DNA from: Methanobacteriota archaeon
GTDB lineage: Archaea; Thermoplasmatota; Thermoplasmata; UBA10834
Length of the DNA stretch: 64,000 nt
Assembly (NCBI GenBank): GCA_020347565.1
Contig: CP070732.1
Span: 343,921 to 407,920 of the forward strand
Reading direction: 5' to 3'
Shown: piece by piece, positions 34,260 through 42,588 of the stretch
Numbering within the stretch: the stretch's first letter is position 1
Layout: every line of letters begins with the position of its first letter
Program-made: the position numbers and the translations under genes
Notes under the pieces: generated by a model
Databases searched by the model: none
Told to the model about the DNA's origin: nothing
What the model saw: the letters and a program-made list of their open reading frames with translations, nothing else

Positions 34260-35276
34260 ATGGCAGACAAGATCAAGATAGCGCAGTACTGGGGAGCTGG
34301 CTGCGGAGGATGCGACGTGGCCCTTCTGGATATAGACGCGAAGATCCTGGACGTTCACGCCATTGCGGAGGTGGTATTCTGGCCGATCGGGTTCGACGGG
34401 AAGCTGCACGAGATCGAGGCGATGCCGGACAAGTCCATCACCGTGTCCTTCTACAACGGCGCGATACGGAACAGCGAGAACGAGCACGTCGCGAAGGTGC
34501 TTAGGGAGAAGTCGGTGGTCCTGATAGCGTTCGGGTCGTGCGCGTGCTTCGGCGGGACACCGGGCCTGGCGAACGTCACGAACAGGGAGGAGGTGTTCCA
34601 GACGGTGTACAAGGACACCGCATCGACAGACAACCCGGACTTCGTGACGCCGAAGCCGCACCTGACTGTACCGGAGGGCGAGGTCGACCTCCCGCAGTTC
34701 TACGACAGCGTCAAGACCCTCGACGAGGTTGTGGACGTCGACTACTTCATGCCCGGATGCCCGCCGACGGTGAACCTCATCGCGATGGCAGTCGACGCGG
34801 TGGCGAAGCATGTCACCGAGGGAGCGGACCTCCCGCCCAAGGGCGCAGTCATCGCCTCGGACAAGACCCTGTGCGACGAGTGCGACCGGGAGCGCGTGGA
34901 GAAGGACAGGCGCATCGAGAAGATCTACCAGGCCTATGAGATTAAGGCGGACCCGAAGAAGTGCCTTCTGGACCAGGGGATCATCTGCATAGGCCCTGCG
35001 ACGAGGGCGGGATGCGGCGCGATGTGCCCCAACGCGAACATGCCGTGCAGAGGCTGCATGGGCCCAACGAAGGCCGTCATGGACCACGGCGGGAGCATGT
35101 TGAGCGCGCTGTCCTCGCTGCTGAACATCACGGATTCGGAGTCAAAGTTAAGTGAGGAGCAGATAATGGAACTGATGATGCAGGTGAAGGATCCTCTCGG
35201 GACCTTCTATGCCTTCACACTACCGAAGTCGCTGCTCAAGAGGACTGTGACCGAGAAACGCAAGAGGAAGGGGTGA
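34260..35276 (+). CDS. mvhG: F420-non-reducing hydrogenase small subunit MvhG
   Basis: A protein of 338 residues. The proximal-cluster motif GAGCGGCDVALLD is at the N-terminus, then FGSCACFGGTPG and PGCPPTVN. Later CxxC pairs (CDECDRER, CIGPATRAGCGAMCPNANMPCRGC) fit medial and distal clusters. It passes electrons from the [NiFe] site to MvhD. It begins one base after the previous gene. Confidence 0.94.
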   Translation: MADKIKIAQYWGAGCGGCDVALLDIDAKILDVHAIAEVVFWPIGFDGKLHEIEAMPDKSITVSFYNGAIRNSENEHVAKVLREKSVVLIAFGSCACFGGTPGLANVTNREEVFQTVYKDTASTDNPDFVTPKPHLTVPEGEVDLPQFYDSVKTLDEVVDVDYFMPGCPPTVNLIAMAVDAVAKHVTEGADLPPKGAVIASDKTLCDECDRERVEKDRRIEKIYQAYEIKADPKKCLLDQGIICIGPATRAGCGAMCPNANMPCRGCMGPTKAVMDHGGSMLSALSSLLNITDSESKLSEEQIMELMMQVKDPLGTFYAFTLPKSLLKRTVTEKRKRKG

Positions 35277-35282
35277 TCCAAG

Positions 35283-36797
35283 ATGTCAGGACCAATCATA
35301 AACGACGAGACGACGAAGACAACGGAGAAGAAGATCACGATCGACCCCATAACGAGGCTCGAGGGGCACGGAAAGATAGAGATCTTCCTGAACGAACAGG
35401 GGAACGTGGCCAGAGCGTACTGGCAGGTCCCCGAACTCAGGGGCTTCGAGAGGTTCTGCATAGGCAGGCACGTTCAGGAACTGCCAGTACTCACCAACAG
35501 GCTCTGTGGCGTCTGCCCGGCGGCGCACCACATCGCCTCGACGAAGGCCCTCGACGCGGTCTTCGACGCCGAGCCGACAGAGACGGCAAAGAAGCTCAGG
35601 GAGCTGTTCTACATGGGACAGTACACCCACAGCCACATTGCACACTTCTACGCGCTGGCGGCGCCCGATTTCGTTCTGGGTCCATCCGCGCCCTCCAACA
35701 AGAGGAACGTCCTCGGCGTTGTCGACGCCGTCGGCGTGGAGATCGGAGGAGAGGTCATCAAGCACAGATCTTACGGCCAGAAGGTGCAGGAGATAGTTGG
35801 GGGAAGAGCAACTCATCCGTGCTTCGGCCTCCCTGGCGGCGTTTCCAAGCAGATAAGCGAGGAGGAGCGTGCCCAGATGGAGGAGATGGCCAAGTCGTGC
35901 GTGGAATTCGGTAAGTTCACGGTGAAGCTGTTCCACGATGTCGTTCTGGGCAACCAGGACTACCTCAACCTGATACTCAACCAGGACGCATACTACCTGG
36001 AGACGTACAACATGGGCATGGTCGACAAGGACAACAAGAGCAACTTCTACGATGGTGATATTCGCGTCGTCAACCAGGTGGGAGAGGAGGTAGCCAAGTT
36101 CAAGCCGAGCGAGTACCTCGATGTCATAGCCGAACATGTCGAGCCGTGGTCTTACATGAAGTTCCCTCACCTCAAGAAGGTCGGCTGGAAGGGCTTCGTG
36201 ACGGGCCCTTCGAGCGGTATCTACAGAGTCGGTCCGCTGGGCAGGATCAACGTCTGCGAGGGGTACACGACGCCTCTCGCACAGGCAGAGTACGAGGTGC
36301 TGGCGAAGACGGTGAAGGACCTCGGAGTCACCGGACCAGTGCATCACACGCTGGCCTTCCACTGGGCGAGAGTGATCGAACTCCAGTATGCCACCGAGAG
36401 GATGCTGGAGCTGGCGAGCGACAAGAGCATCACGAGCGACGACATCCGCGGACCGTTCAAGGAGCCGACTGAAGGCGTAGGAATATGCGAGGCGCCGAGA
36501 GGAACGCTCATACACCACTACACCTCGGACAAGGACGGCCTGTGCACAAGCATCAACATGATCGTCGCCACCACGAACAACAATGCGGCCATCAACGCCA
36601 GCGTCAACCAGGCGGCGCAAGCTCTGATCAAGGATGGCCAGGTCTCCCAGGGCCTTTTGAACAAGGTGGAGATGGCCTTCAGGTGCTACGACCCGTGCAA
36701 CTCGTGCGGCACGCATGCGCTGAACGGCTCGCCCGCGCTCGAGATAACCGTGAGGCGCGCGGACGGTTCGACGCTGAAGACTCTCAGAAACTTCTGA
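35283..36797 (+). CDS. mvhA: F420-non-reducing [NiFe]-hydrogenase large subunit MvhA
   Basis: A protein of 504 residues holding the [NiFe] centre: N-terminal RLCGVC (Cys75, Cys78) and C-terminal DPCNSCGTH (Cys472, Cys475, His478). The 26 residues after His478 form the tail removed by the maturation protease encoded next. Sequence and neighbours place it in group 3c (Mvh type), which oxidises H2 for the HdrABC complex in the cytoplasm. All metal ligands are present, so the enzyme should be active. Confidence 0.95.
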   Translation: MSGPIINDETTKTTEKKITIDPITRLEGHGKIEIFLNEQGNVARAYWQVPELRGFERFCIGRHVQELPVLTNRLCGVCPAAHHIASTKALDAVFDAEPTETAKKLRELFYMGQYTHSHIAHFYALAAPDFVLGPSAPSNKRNVLGVVDAVGVEIGGEVIKHRSYGQKVQEIVGGRATHPCFGLPGGVSKQISEEERAQMEEMAKSCVEFGKFTVKLFHDVVLGNQDYLNLILNQDAYYLETYNMGMVDKDNKSNFYDGDIRVVNQVGEEVAKFKPSEYLDVIAEHVEPWSYMKFPHLKKVGWKGFVTGPSSGIYRVGPLGRINVCEGYTTPLAQAEYEVLAKTVKDLGVTGPVHHTLAFHWARVIELQYATERMLELASDKSITSDDIRGPFKEPTEGVGICEAPRGTLIHHYTSDKDGLCTSINMIVATTNNNAAINASVNQAAQALIKDGQVSQGLLNKVEMAFRCYDPCNSCGTHALNGSPALEITVRRADGSTLKTLRNF

Positions 36798-36861
36798 ATG
36801 CCTTCTGGTGGTAGGGGGCCGAACCCCCCAGCAACACCTTTTTATCCTTCACTGGTATGAG

Positions 36862-37353
36862 ATGATTCGCTCCATGACGGACACCATGAACCGCAGTGGC
36901 AGGAGAACCCTGGTGGTCGGCGTAGGCAATCCGATCCTGTCGGATGACGGCGCTGGCATACACATAGCTCGAGCCTTGAAGGACATGGGGCTGCAAGGAG
37001 TCGACGTCGAGGAGTTGCCCGCCAGCGGGCTGGAGCTCCTGGACATGGTTCTCGATTATGACAGAGTCATAATCGTGGATGCGATCGTGACTGCGAAGGG
37101 GGCCCCAGGAGAGTTGCGCGTGATGGAAGAGGACGATTTCGAGAATACCGTGCACGGCGCGTCCCCTCACGGCATCAACATAGCCACTGCTCTGGCCCTG
37201 GGAAGGCAATTGGCCGCCGAGAGGATGCCTTCGGACATACGATTCTTTGCGATCGAGGCGGCTGACGTGGTCAACGTCAGCGAGAAGCTGACGCCGGCGG
37301 TCGCCGCTGCCATGCCGTCAATCATCGAGAAGATACTCGCGGAGCTCCAATAG
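36862..37353 (+). CDS. Hydrogenase maturation protease (HyaD/HycI family)
   Basis: A protein of 163 residues with GVGNPILSDDGAGIHIA, whose aspartates bind nickel in the precursor, VDAI at the second metal-ligand position, and SPHGINI. It cuts the MvhA tail after His478 once nickel is in place. A TTTTTAT TATA-like box at 36838-36846 would put transcription start near the ATG at 36862 or the next at 36874, so the gene may have its own leaderless promoter. Confidence 0.9.
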   Translation: MIRSMTDTMNRSGRRTLVVGVGNPILSDDGAGIHIARALKDMGLQGVDVEELPASGLELLDMVLDYDRVIIVDAIVTAKGAPGELRVMEEDDFENTVHGASPHGINIATALALGRQLAAERMPSDIRFFAIEAADVVNVSEKLTPAVAAAMPSIIEKILAELQ

Positions 37354-37377
37354 GTGCAGACATACGAATAGAGCCGA

Positions 37378-38424
37378 TCAGCAAATCCTCGGGACGGGGT
37401 CGCCCACAGGGGGCTCGATGAGCCGCCTTCCTCCCGTATGGGTCTCCAGGACGACGCCGTCTATCGCTGATGTCGCCTCACCGATAATCCCCGCCTGGCG
37501 TCCTTCTGGTGAGGTCCTTATCGCCTTCAGAACGTCCTCCGCGGCCTCCGGGACAACAGCCAAGACGACCTTTCCCTCGTTGCCGATTTCGAGCGGGTCG
37601 ATCCCGAGCATCTCGCATGCGGAGATGACGCTCGGGTTGAGAGGTATGTCCTCTTCCCTTACGGTCAGGCCGATGCAGGATTTCTCAGCCCACTCGTTCA
37701 GCAGGTTGGCAATCCCGCCTCTAGTGGGATCCTTCATTGCCGTCACCCCTCCGGCCTCCAACGCGGATTCTATCAGGCGGTTCAGGGGGGCGGCGTCGGT
37801 CTTCACAGAAGTCTCGAATCCATATCCCTCACGGAACGACAGCAGGGCAACGCCGTGGTTGCCGACCTGGCCAGATGCGATCAACACATCTCCGTCCGCT
37901 ATGGCGGAATCGTTCGGCCAGCTCCATTCGTATTCCCTTGAAGCGCGTACGCGCTCGATGTTGCCGTCCAGGTGCTGTGAACGGCGGCCTATCCCGCTCG
38001 TGTTGACGAAGAGACCGTCAGCAGCACCCTTCTCCACGACCTTGGTATCTCCGGTCACGAAGCTCACGCCAGCATCGTCAGCGGCGGCGCTCATGCTTCT
38101 CATTATCTTCAGGAGGCCATCCTCATCGAATCCCTCTTCGACTATCATGGCACAGGAAAGGGCCATTGGAGTAGCGCCCATGACCGACAGGTCATTGACT
38201 GTCCCCGCTACTGCAAGGAGACCTATGTCCCCTCCGGGGAAGAAGAGCGGCTTGACCGTGTAGGTGTCGGTGGTGAACACGATGCCCTCGACGACGGCAG
38301 CGTCGTCCAAGGCGGATAGTGGTATCTCGCCTATGTCGTGTCTGAGTTCACTCAATACGAACTTCCTGATGAAGTCCTGCATGCGCTCGCCGCCAGCGCC
38401 CTGAGCCATCGTTATCTTCGACAT
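37378..38424 (-). CDS. hypE: Hydrogenase expression/formation protein HypE
   Basis: A protein of 348 residues of the PurM/AIR synthetase fold. It starts MAQGAGGERMQ and ends in DPVPRIC, with the terminal Cys348 that accepts the carbamoyl group from HypF and is dehydrated to thiocyanate. DDAAV and TGDTKVV are ATP-binding segments. It is convergent with the maturation protease and completes the hypABCDEF set, whose other genes lie 22 kb away. Confidence 0.95.
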   Translation of the reverse strand: MSKITMAQGAGGERMQDFIRKFVLSELRHDIGEIPLSALDDAAVVEGIVFTTDTYTVKPLFFPGGDIGLLAVAGTVNDLSVMGATPMALSCAMIVEEGFDEDGLLKIMRSMSAAADDAGVSFVTGDTKVVEKGAADGLFVNTSGIGRRSQHLDGNIERVRASREYEWSWPNDSAIADGDVLIASGQVGNHGVALLSFREGYGFETSVKTDAAPLNRLIESALEAGGVTAMKDPTRGGIANLLNEWAEKSCIGLTVREEDIPLNPSVISACEMLGIDPLEIGNEGKVVLAVVPEAAEDVLKAIRTSPEGRQAGIIGEATSAIDGVVLETHTGGRRLIEPPVGDPVPRIC

Positions 38425-38460
38425 TCCCTTCTCCGAGTTCGTGCACGAGATTGCTCTGCG

Positions 38461-38466
38461 ATTATA
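38461..38466 (+). promoter_or_regulatory. TATA box upstream of the mobA-like gene
   Basis: ATTATA followed by a T-rich stretch. The predicted start about 25 bases on falls at a short open frame (38486-38524) that overlaps the mobA-like start. Confidence 0.45.
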
Positions 38467-38485
38467 ACCTTTTTGGCGGCCAGCG

Positions 38486-38524
38486 ATGGCCAGCGGAGCA
38501 GACGGCCACTGGAAACGTTCATGA
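38486..38524 (+). CDS. Possible 12-residue leader peptide before the mobA-like gene
   Basis: ATG at 38486 opens a short frame MASGADGHWKRS whose TGA overlaps the ATG at 38521 as ATGA. It begins about 20-25 bases after a TATA box, so it could be translated from a leaderless transcript and coupled to the next gene. No composition typical of an attenuator is seen. Confidence 0.35.
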   Translation: MASGADGHWKRS

Positions 38525-39159
38525 ACGACCAGCTATTACATCCGCTTGCGATGATCACCGGGGCAGTACTGTCCGGCGGCAGCAGCTCGCGTTTCGGAGC
38601 CAGTAAGGGGCTTGTCAAGCTCGACGGGAATCCAATGGTCTCGCACGTCGTGAGAGCATTACGAGAGGTCGCGGACGACATTCTTGTCGCCGTCGCTCCG
38701 GGAACGGCCTCCAGCTACTCAGACATCTTGGACGAAGATGTCCTGATAGTCGAAGATGAGCGAACCGGAGAGGGGCCGTTGCAGGGACTGATTACATCGC
38801 TGGAGCCAGCGCATGGCGAGCGGGTGATAGTCAGCCCATGCGATACGCCGCTTCTCAGGACCGACGTCTGCAGGCTGCTGATTGAGATGTCCGACAGAAG
38901 GGACGGAGCGGTGCCGATGATCCGAGGCTATCTCGAGCCGCTTCACGCGTGCTACGTCAGAGACCCGTGCCTCAAGGCCTTCAGGAAGACGCTCACGAGC
39001 GGACGGAGAAAGCCTAAGGACGCGTACGAACACCTTGACATCCGCGTAGTGGAAGAGAAGGAGATTGCGGCAATCGATCCCGACTTCGACAGCTTTCTGA
39101 ACATTAATTCCAGACGCGAGTTCGACATCGCAGAGGGGCGACTATTGCAGAGACGCTGA
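38521..39159 (+). CDS. Molybdenum cofactor guanylyltransferase-like protein (MobA family)
   Basis: A protein of about 212 residues of the nucleotidyltransferase fold with the MobA signature LSGGSSSRFGASKG, a lysine in VKLDG and SPCDTP with the metal-binding aspartate. MobA attaches GMP to molybdopterin. Related transferases of this fold use other substrates, so the role is probable, not sure. The start may be 38521 (overlapping a short leader frame) or 38551 (MITGAVLSGG). Confidence 0.75.
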   Translation: MNDQLLHPLAMITGAVLSGGSSSRFGASKGLVKLDGNPMVSHVVRALREVADDILVAVAPGTASSYSDILDEDVLIVEDERTGEGPLQGLITSLEPAHGERVIVSPCDTPLLRTDVCRLLIEMSDRRDGAVPMIRGYLEPLHACYVRDPCLKAFRKTLTSGRRKPKDAYEHLDIRVVEEKEIAAIDPDFDSFLNINSRREFDIAEGRLLQRR

Positions 39160-39804
39160 TTAGCCCTTGCTCCTGCGACGCTCCATCAACTCTCCCACCC
39201 TCGCCCTGGCTTCCGGCACACGGAGCGTCTCGACGAAGTGGTCGATAGTTGTGTGGTTCAGGTAATATGCGCCGGCAGAAGCTATGAGGAGTCCGCCTAT
39301 GGTATCGAATAGAAGGTCCTTCATCGTATCATCTAGTGAGTACTGCAGACGGCTAGTCGTCGCCGAGTCGATGATGTACTCGACGAGCTCCCAGATCACG
39401 CCGACGGCCATCGTGAACATTACGATGAAGACGGCCAAAAACGTCCTTGGCAAGTAGATGCTGTCGGCGTACTTGTCTATCGCGACAACGACCACGAAGC
39501 CGAGGGCGGCTATGAGGGATGCCGACATGGCGTGGGTCAGATGGTCCCATCCTGGCAGGTTATCGTAGAACCCGGAGAAGCTGCCGAGCACATGCAGGAA
39601 GAGGGCAAGCGCGATCCAGAAGTTGAGTTCGATCGGAAGCACGAGCTTCAGGTCCCTTCGTATCAGCGTCGGGAGAGCGCTGATGATCAGGGCTGCGATG
39701 GCCGCCGGGATGTACGTGTACTCTCCCGTCACCACGCCAGCGAACGCCAGTACGACCATGCCCATCTGCATGCCTCTTGATGCCAGCCTCAAGCTCCGGT
39801 CCAC
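39160..39804 (-). CDS. YjdF-like integral membrane protein
   Basis: A protein of 214 residues with about six hydrophobic segments and the conserved GWDHLTHAMSA and GVIWELVEYIIDS stretches with D-x-TMKDL(L)FDTIGG, as in the YjdF/DUF2238 membrane family of unknown function. It follows a related but diverged gene with a two-base gap and lies in the same run as a sensor kinase, so the set may form one operon. Confidence 0.7.
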   Translation of the reverse strand: MDRSLRLASRGMQMGMVVLAFAGVVTGEYTYIPAAIAALIISALPTLIRRDLKLVLPIELNFWIALALFLHVLGSFSGFYDNLPGWDHLTHAMSASLIAALGFVVVVAIDKYADSIYLPRTFLAVFIVMFTMAVGVIWELVEYIIDSATTSRLQYSLDDTMKDLLFDTIGGLLIASAGAYYLNHTTIDHFVETLRVPEARARVGELMERRRSKG

Positions 39805-39806
39805 GG

Positions 39807-40502
39807 TTAGACCTCCCAGAGATGTATGAATCCCAGGGTCTCAAGCCGCTCATCGGACATGGCCCGGATGTATGCCGCGTACATGAAGCCCATGATGACC
39901 CCGCCCACCAGGATCCAGAGCAGCTCGCGCATGACGGAGTCGTTGGACACGAGGTTGGCCGTCCCGAAGAGCGTGTCACCCACGTATTCCCCGAGCATCC
40001 AGAACCCAGAAGACGCGAGCGTGAACATCAGCACGAAGAAGACCGAGAAGCCCCTGTTCATCCGCACGCTGGTGTACATGTGCAGCTCAACGGTCAGGAG
40101 GAAGCCTATCGTGGACAGCGAGAAGGCGAAGGCGAGCGAGGTCAGGTCGCCCCACCAGGCGAACCTCTCGCTCATCATGCGCGAGCCCTCGGAGATGTGC
40201 AAGAGTATCGGGGAGGAGAGGAGTATGGTCATCTCCCAGGGGAGAGCTCTGAACGGATCGCGCATGGTCACTATCGGCAGGACGTACAGGGATAGGGCCA
40301 TGATCCCGAACACTATCCAGAGAACGTCCAGCTTGACCACGACGTAGACGGTCGAGAAGAAGAGAACCAGGCTCGATATCCACGATAGCTGCGCCTCAAG
40401 CACGCGCTGTCGGGATTCCTGACCGAGCACTTGATACGGCGGGCTACGACGTTCCATTCCCTTAGGCTCCTGTCCTTCGAACGAACGCAGGCCTAATAAC
40501 AC
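39807..40502 (-). CDS. Integral membrane protein, diverged relative of the next gene
   Basis: A protein of 231 residues (or 216 from an ATG at 40457) with about six hydrophobic segments. Conserved-looking GFWMLGEYVGD and SNDSVMRELLWILVGG match in position and pattern the ELVEYIID and DDTMKDLLFDTIGG stretches of the downstream protein, but the DHLTH motif is missing. Probably an old duplicate with altered function. It directly follows the sensor kinase gene. Confidence 0.6.
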   Translation of the reverse strand: MLLGLRSFEGQEPKGMERRSPPYQVLGQESRQRVLEAQLSWISSLVLFFSTVYVVVKLDVLWIVFGIMALSLYVLPIVTMRDPFRALPWEMTILLSSPILLHISEGSRMMSERFAWWGDLTSLAFAFSLSTIGFLLTVELHMYTSVRMNRGFSVFFVLMFTLASSGFWMLGEYVGDTLFGTANLVSNDSVMRELLWILVGGVIMGFMYAAYIRAMSDERLETLGFIHLWEV

Positions 40503-42308
40503 TTAGGTTTCGTCGGAAACCGCGCCGAAGTGATACCTGTCCTTCGGGATGCGGATCTCGAACACCGCGCCCTTGCCGTGCTCTCCGACCTCCCGAATGG
40601 TCATGCCATAGGTCCTGAGTAGCTCGCGCGTGATGTGGAGGCCAATGCCGATGTTCTCACCGAACCCGCGCTCGAATATCGCCTCCTTGTCTCCATCGGG
40701 TATCCCAACGCCGTCGTCCTCGATATTGAGCATCAGGGAGTCGGTTGTCTCCTCACAACCTATCCTGATCCTGCTCACGTGCTGGCCGTGCCTCGCGGAG
40801 TTGTCAAGCATGTTGCGGAGCACCCTGCCGAAAACTGGATCAGCCAGGACATACAGGTCGGCGGCTTCGCAGAGAACCTCCACGTCGCTATCGGCCAGCA
40901 CGGCCTTTGCATCCTCCACAGCCTCGTTCACAGACATCCATTCACTGCCTGCTGCTCCGATGCTCTCATAGTCCGCAGCGAACTCGAGCTGGTCGCGCAG
41001 AGCGTCCATCGCCCGTCTCATCTTCTCCAGGCTCTCGGTCCGCTTGCTATCCTCGCAGGAGGACGTCGCCAGAGACAGCCATCCGTGCAGGGCGGCCAGC
41101 TGATTCAGGGCGTCATGCCTGGTCAGATCGCCGAGTATGCGCAGCTTCTCATTGGCCGACACGAGCGCTTGCTCATACCGCCGGATGTCGCTCACGTCGA
41201 CAGAGACGCCCCCGAGCAAGCTGCATTCGCCGGAGAAGTCCATGATAGGAAACCTGAAGGTAAGGAGCTCGTGCGGTCCGTCCGAGCGTTCCACGACCTC
41301 GACGGTCTTGACTGTCTCCCGCTCCTCCATAACGCGCTCGTCTACCTCACGTGACTCACTCGAGGACTCCGAGAGCCAAAGCTCTTCGTCGGTCTTTCCG
41401 ATTATGTCGTTCCGGTCTATACCCAGGGACTCCTCAAACCTCTGATTGGCGTAGACGTATCTGCCATCCCTATCCTTCATGTACACGAACGCCGGACTGT
41501 AGTCCATGAAGAGGTCGAACCTCTCCTCCAGAGATCTAAGAGCGGTGACGTCCCTGATGTATTGAATGACCCCGCCCGACTCGCCGGGCTCCCTCTTGGT
41601 CAGCGGAAAGCTGACTATCTCCGAGTAGCCGACGACCTTGCCTTCAGGGTCCTTTCTCGGGAGCACCTTTCTACTCATGCAGGCGGACGACAATGCTCCG
41701 AGACCGGAGCAATCCTCAGCCTCATCTTCGGAGTCTGGATGGAAAACATCACCGCACTTCTTCCCTACAAGAGGGCTGAGATGAGGGTACCACGCCTCTA
41801 TGGCAGGGTTCACGTACTTGATCGTGCGGTTGCCGTCCAGGACGCAGACGCCATCGGTTATGCTGGTCAACACCTCTGTGAGGATTCGGTCGCTGTTCGA
41901 CGCCGATTCTATGGCCTTCTTCCGCGCGACGCTCTGGCGTATGGAGTTGGTGATGTCCATCTGCTGCGTCCTCGGATCGACACCCTTCCGGACATAGAAG
42001 TCCGCCCCGGAGTTCAGGGCCTCGATCGCGATGTCCTCCCTGCCTCTTCCAGTCAGGATTATGAATGGTATGTCGCTCCCTCGCGCCCGTACTATCTTGA
42101 GCATGTCGAGTCCATCCAGGTCCGGCATGAGGTAGTCTGAGACGACCGCGTCGAACTCATCTTCTTGAAGTCTCTCTAGGCCTTCTCTCGCCGAGTGAGC
42201 GGTCTGGACGTCCATCGATTCACTTCGCTCGAGGAGGTACTTCGTGAGATTGAGGAATTCAGGCTCATCGTCCACGAGCAGGACGCGTACACGTTCGCTT
42301 TCGGCCAT
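40503..42308 (-). CDS. Soluble sensor histidine kinase with receiver and PAS domains
   Basis: A protein of 601 residues: receiver domain at 6-120 (VLLVDDEPEF; phosphoacceptor Asp in VVSDYLMPD), two PAS domains about 140-260 and 265-385 (FVYMKDRDGRYVYAN), an archaeal-type H-box LTRHDALNQL near 395, and a HATPase domain ending in DDGVGIPDGDKEAIF, ERGFGEN, IGLHITR. No membrane segment is seen, so it senses an internal signal. Followed by two membrane-protein genes that may be part of the same pathway. Confidence 0.9.
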   Translation of the reverse strand: MAESERVRVLLVDDEPEFLNLTKYLLERSESMDVQTAHSAREGLERLQEDEFDAVVSDYLMPDLDGLDMLKIVRARGSDIPFIILTGRGREDIAIEALNSGADFYVRKGVDPRTQQMDITNSIRQSVARKKAIESASNSDRILTEVLTSITDGVCVLDGNRTIKYVNPAIEAWYPHLSPLVGKKCGDVFHPDSEDEAEDCSGLGALSSACMSRKVLPRKDPEGKVVGYSEIVSFPLTKREPGESGGVIQYIRDVTALRSLEERFDLFMDYSPAFVYMKDRDGRYVYANQRFEESLGIDRNDIIGKTDEELWLSESSSESREVDERVMEERETVKTVEVVERSDGPHELLTFRFPIMDFSGECSLLGGVSVDVSDIRRYEQALVSANEKLRILGDLTRHDALNQLAALHGWLSLATSSCEDSKRTESLEKMRRAMDALRDQLEFAADYESIGAAGSEWMSVNEAVEDAKAVLADSDVEVLCEAADLYVLADPVFGRVLRNMLDNSARHGQHVSRIRIGCEETTDSLMLNIEDDGVGIPDGDKEAIFERGFGENIGIGLHITRELLRTYGMTIREVGEHGKGAVFEIRIPKDRYHFGAVSDET

Positions 42309-42400
42309 GGGATGTACCTACCCTGGTTGCCAGCGGGAATCCGTGGACGTCGTATTTAAGCGTTTCACAGCGTTAACTCATGGGTGCCATACGGCTGGAG

Positions 42401-42506
42401 CGCTGAGGGGGAGATTTGAACTCCCGAGGCGCAGAGCGCCACGAGCTGACTGTCTTGATAAGTCAAGGCTCCAGGCTCGCGCCTTACCGGGCTGGGCCAC
42501 CTCAGC
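42401..42506 (-). tRNA. tRNA-Ser (GGA) with a 21-nt intron
   Basis: The acceptor stem GCTGAGG pairs with CCTCAGC, and the discriminator is G, usual for archaeal tRNA-Ser. A long variable arm GGCGC-TCT-GCGCC and the T arm GGGAG-TTCAAAT-CTCCC are clear. Anticodon GGA lies at 42470-42472 (complement). The intron is 42448-42468. A relaxed bulge-helix-bulge forms from CTG/CAG plus a G-A mismatch and the intron helix CTTGA/TCAAG with 3-nt bulges at both splice sites. Confidence 0.92.
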
Positions 42507-42529
42507 TCGGATACCTTCAAAAAAGTGTC

Positions 42530-42538
42530 CATATATAA
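42530..42538 (-). promoter_or_regulatory. TATA box of tRNA-Ser
   Basis: CTTATATAT on the complement lies about 25-32 bases before the tRNA-Ser 5' end at 42506, a correct spacing. Confidence 0.6.
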
Positions 42539-42588
42539 GGATATCCGAGGCCAGACCAGACGTCGATTATCAGAGTCGGAGAACGCCT

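Noticed and set aside
35286-36716. 476-residue open frame antisense to mvhA
   Set aside because: Fully inside the strong MvhA frame with intact metal ligands; no recognisable protein.
16148-36797. Evidence that the organism is a methanogen
   Set aside because: HdrABC and Mvh also occur in non-methanogens, and no mcr, mtr or coenzyme M genes are in the window.
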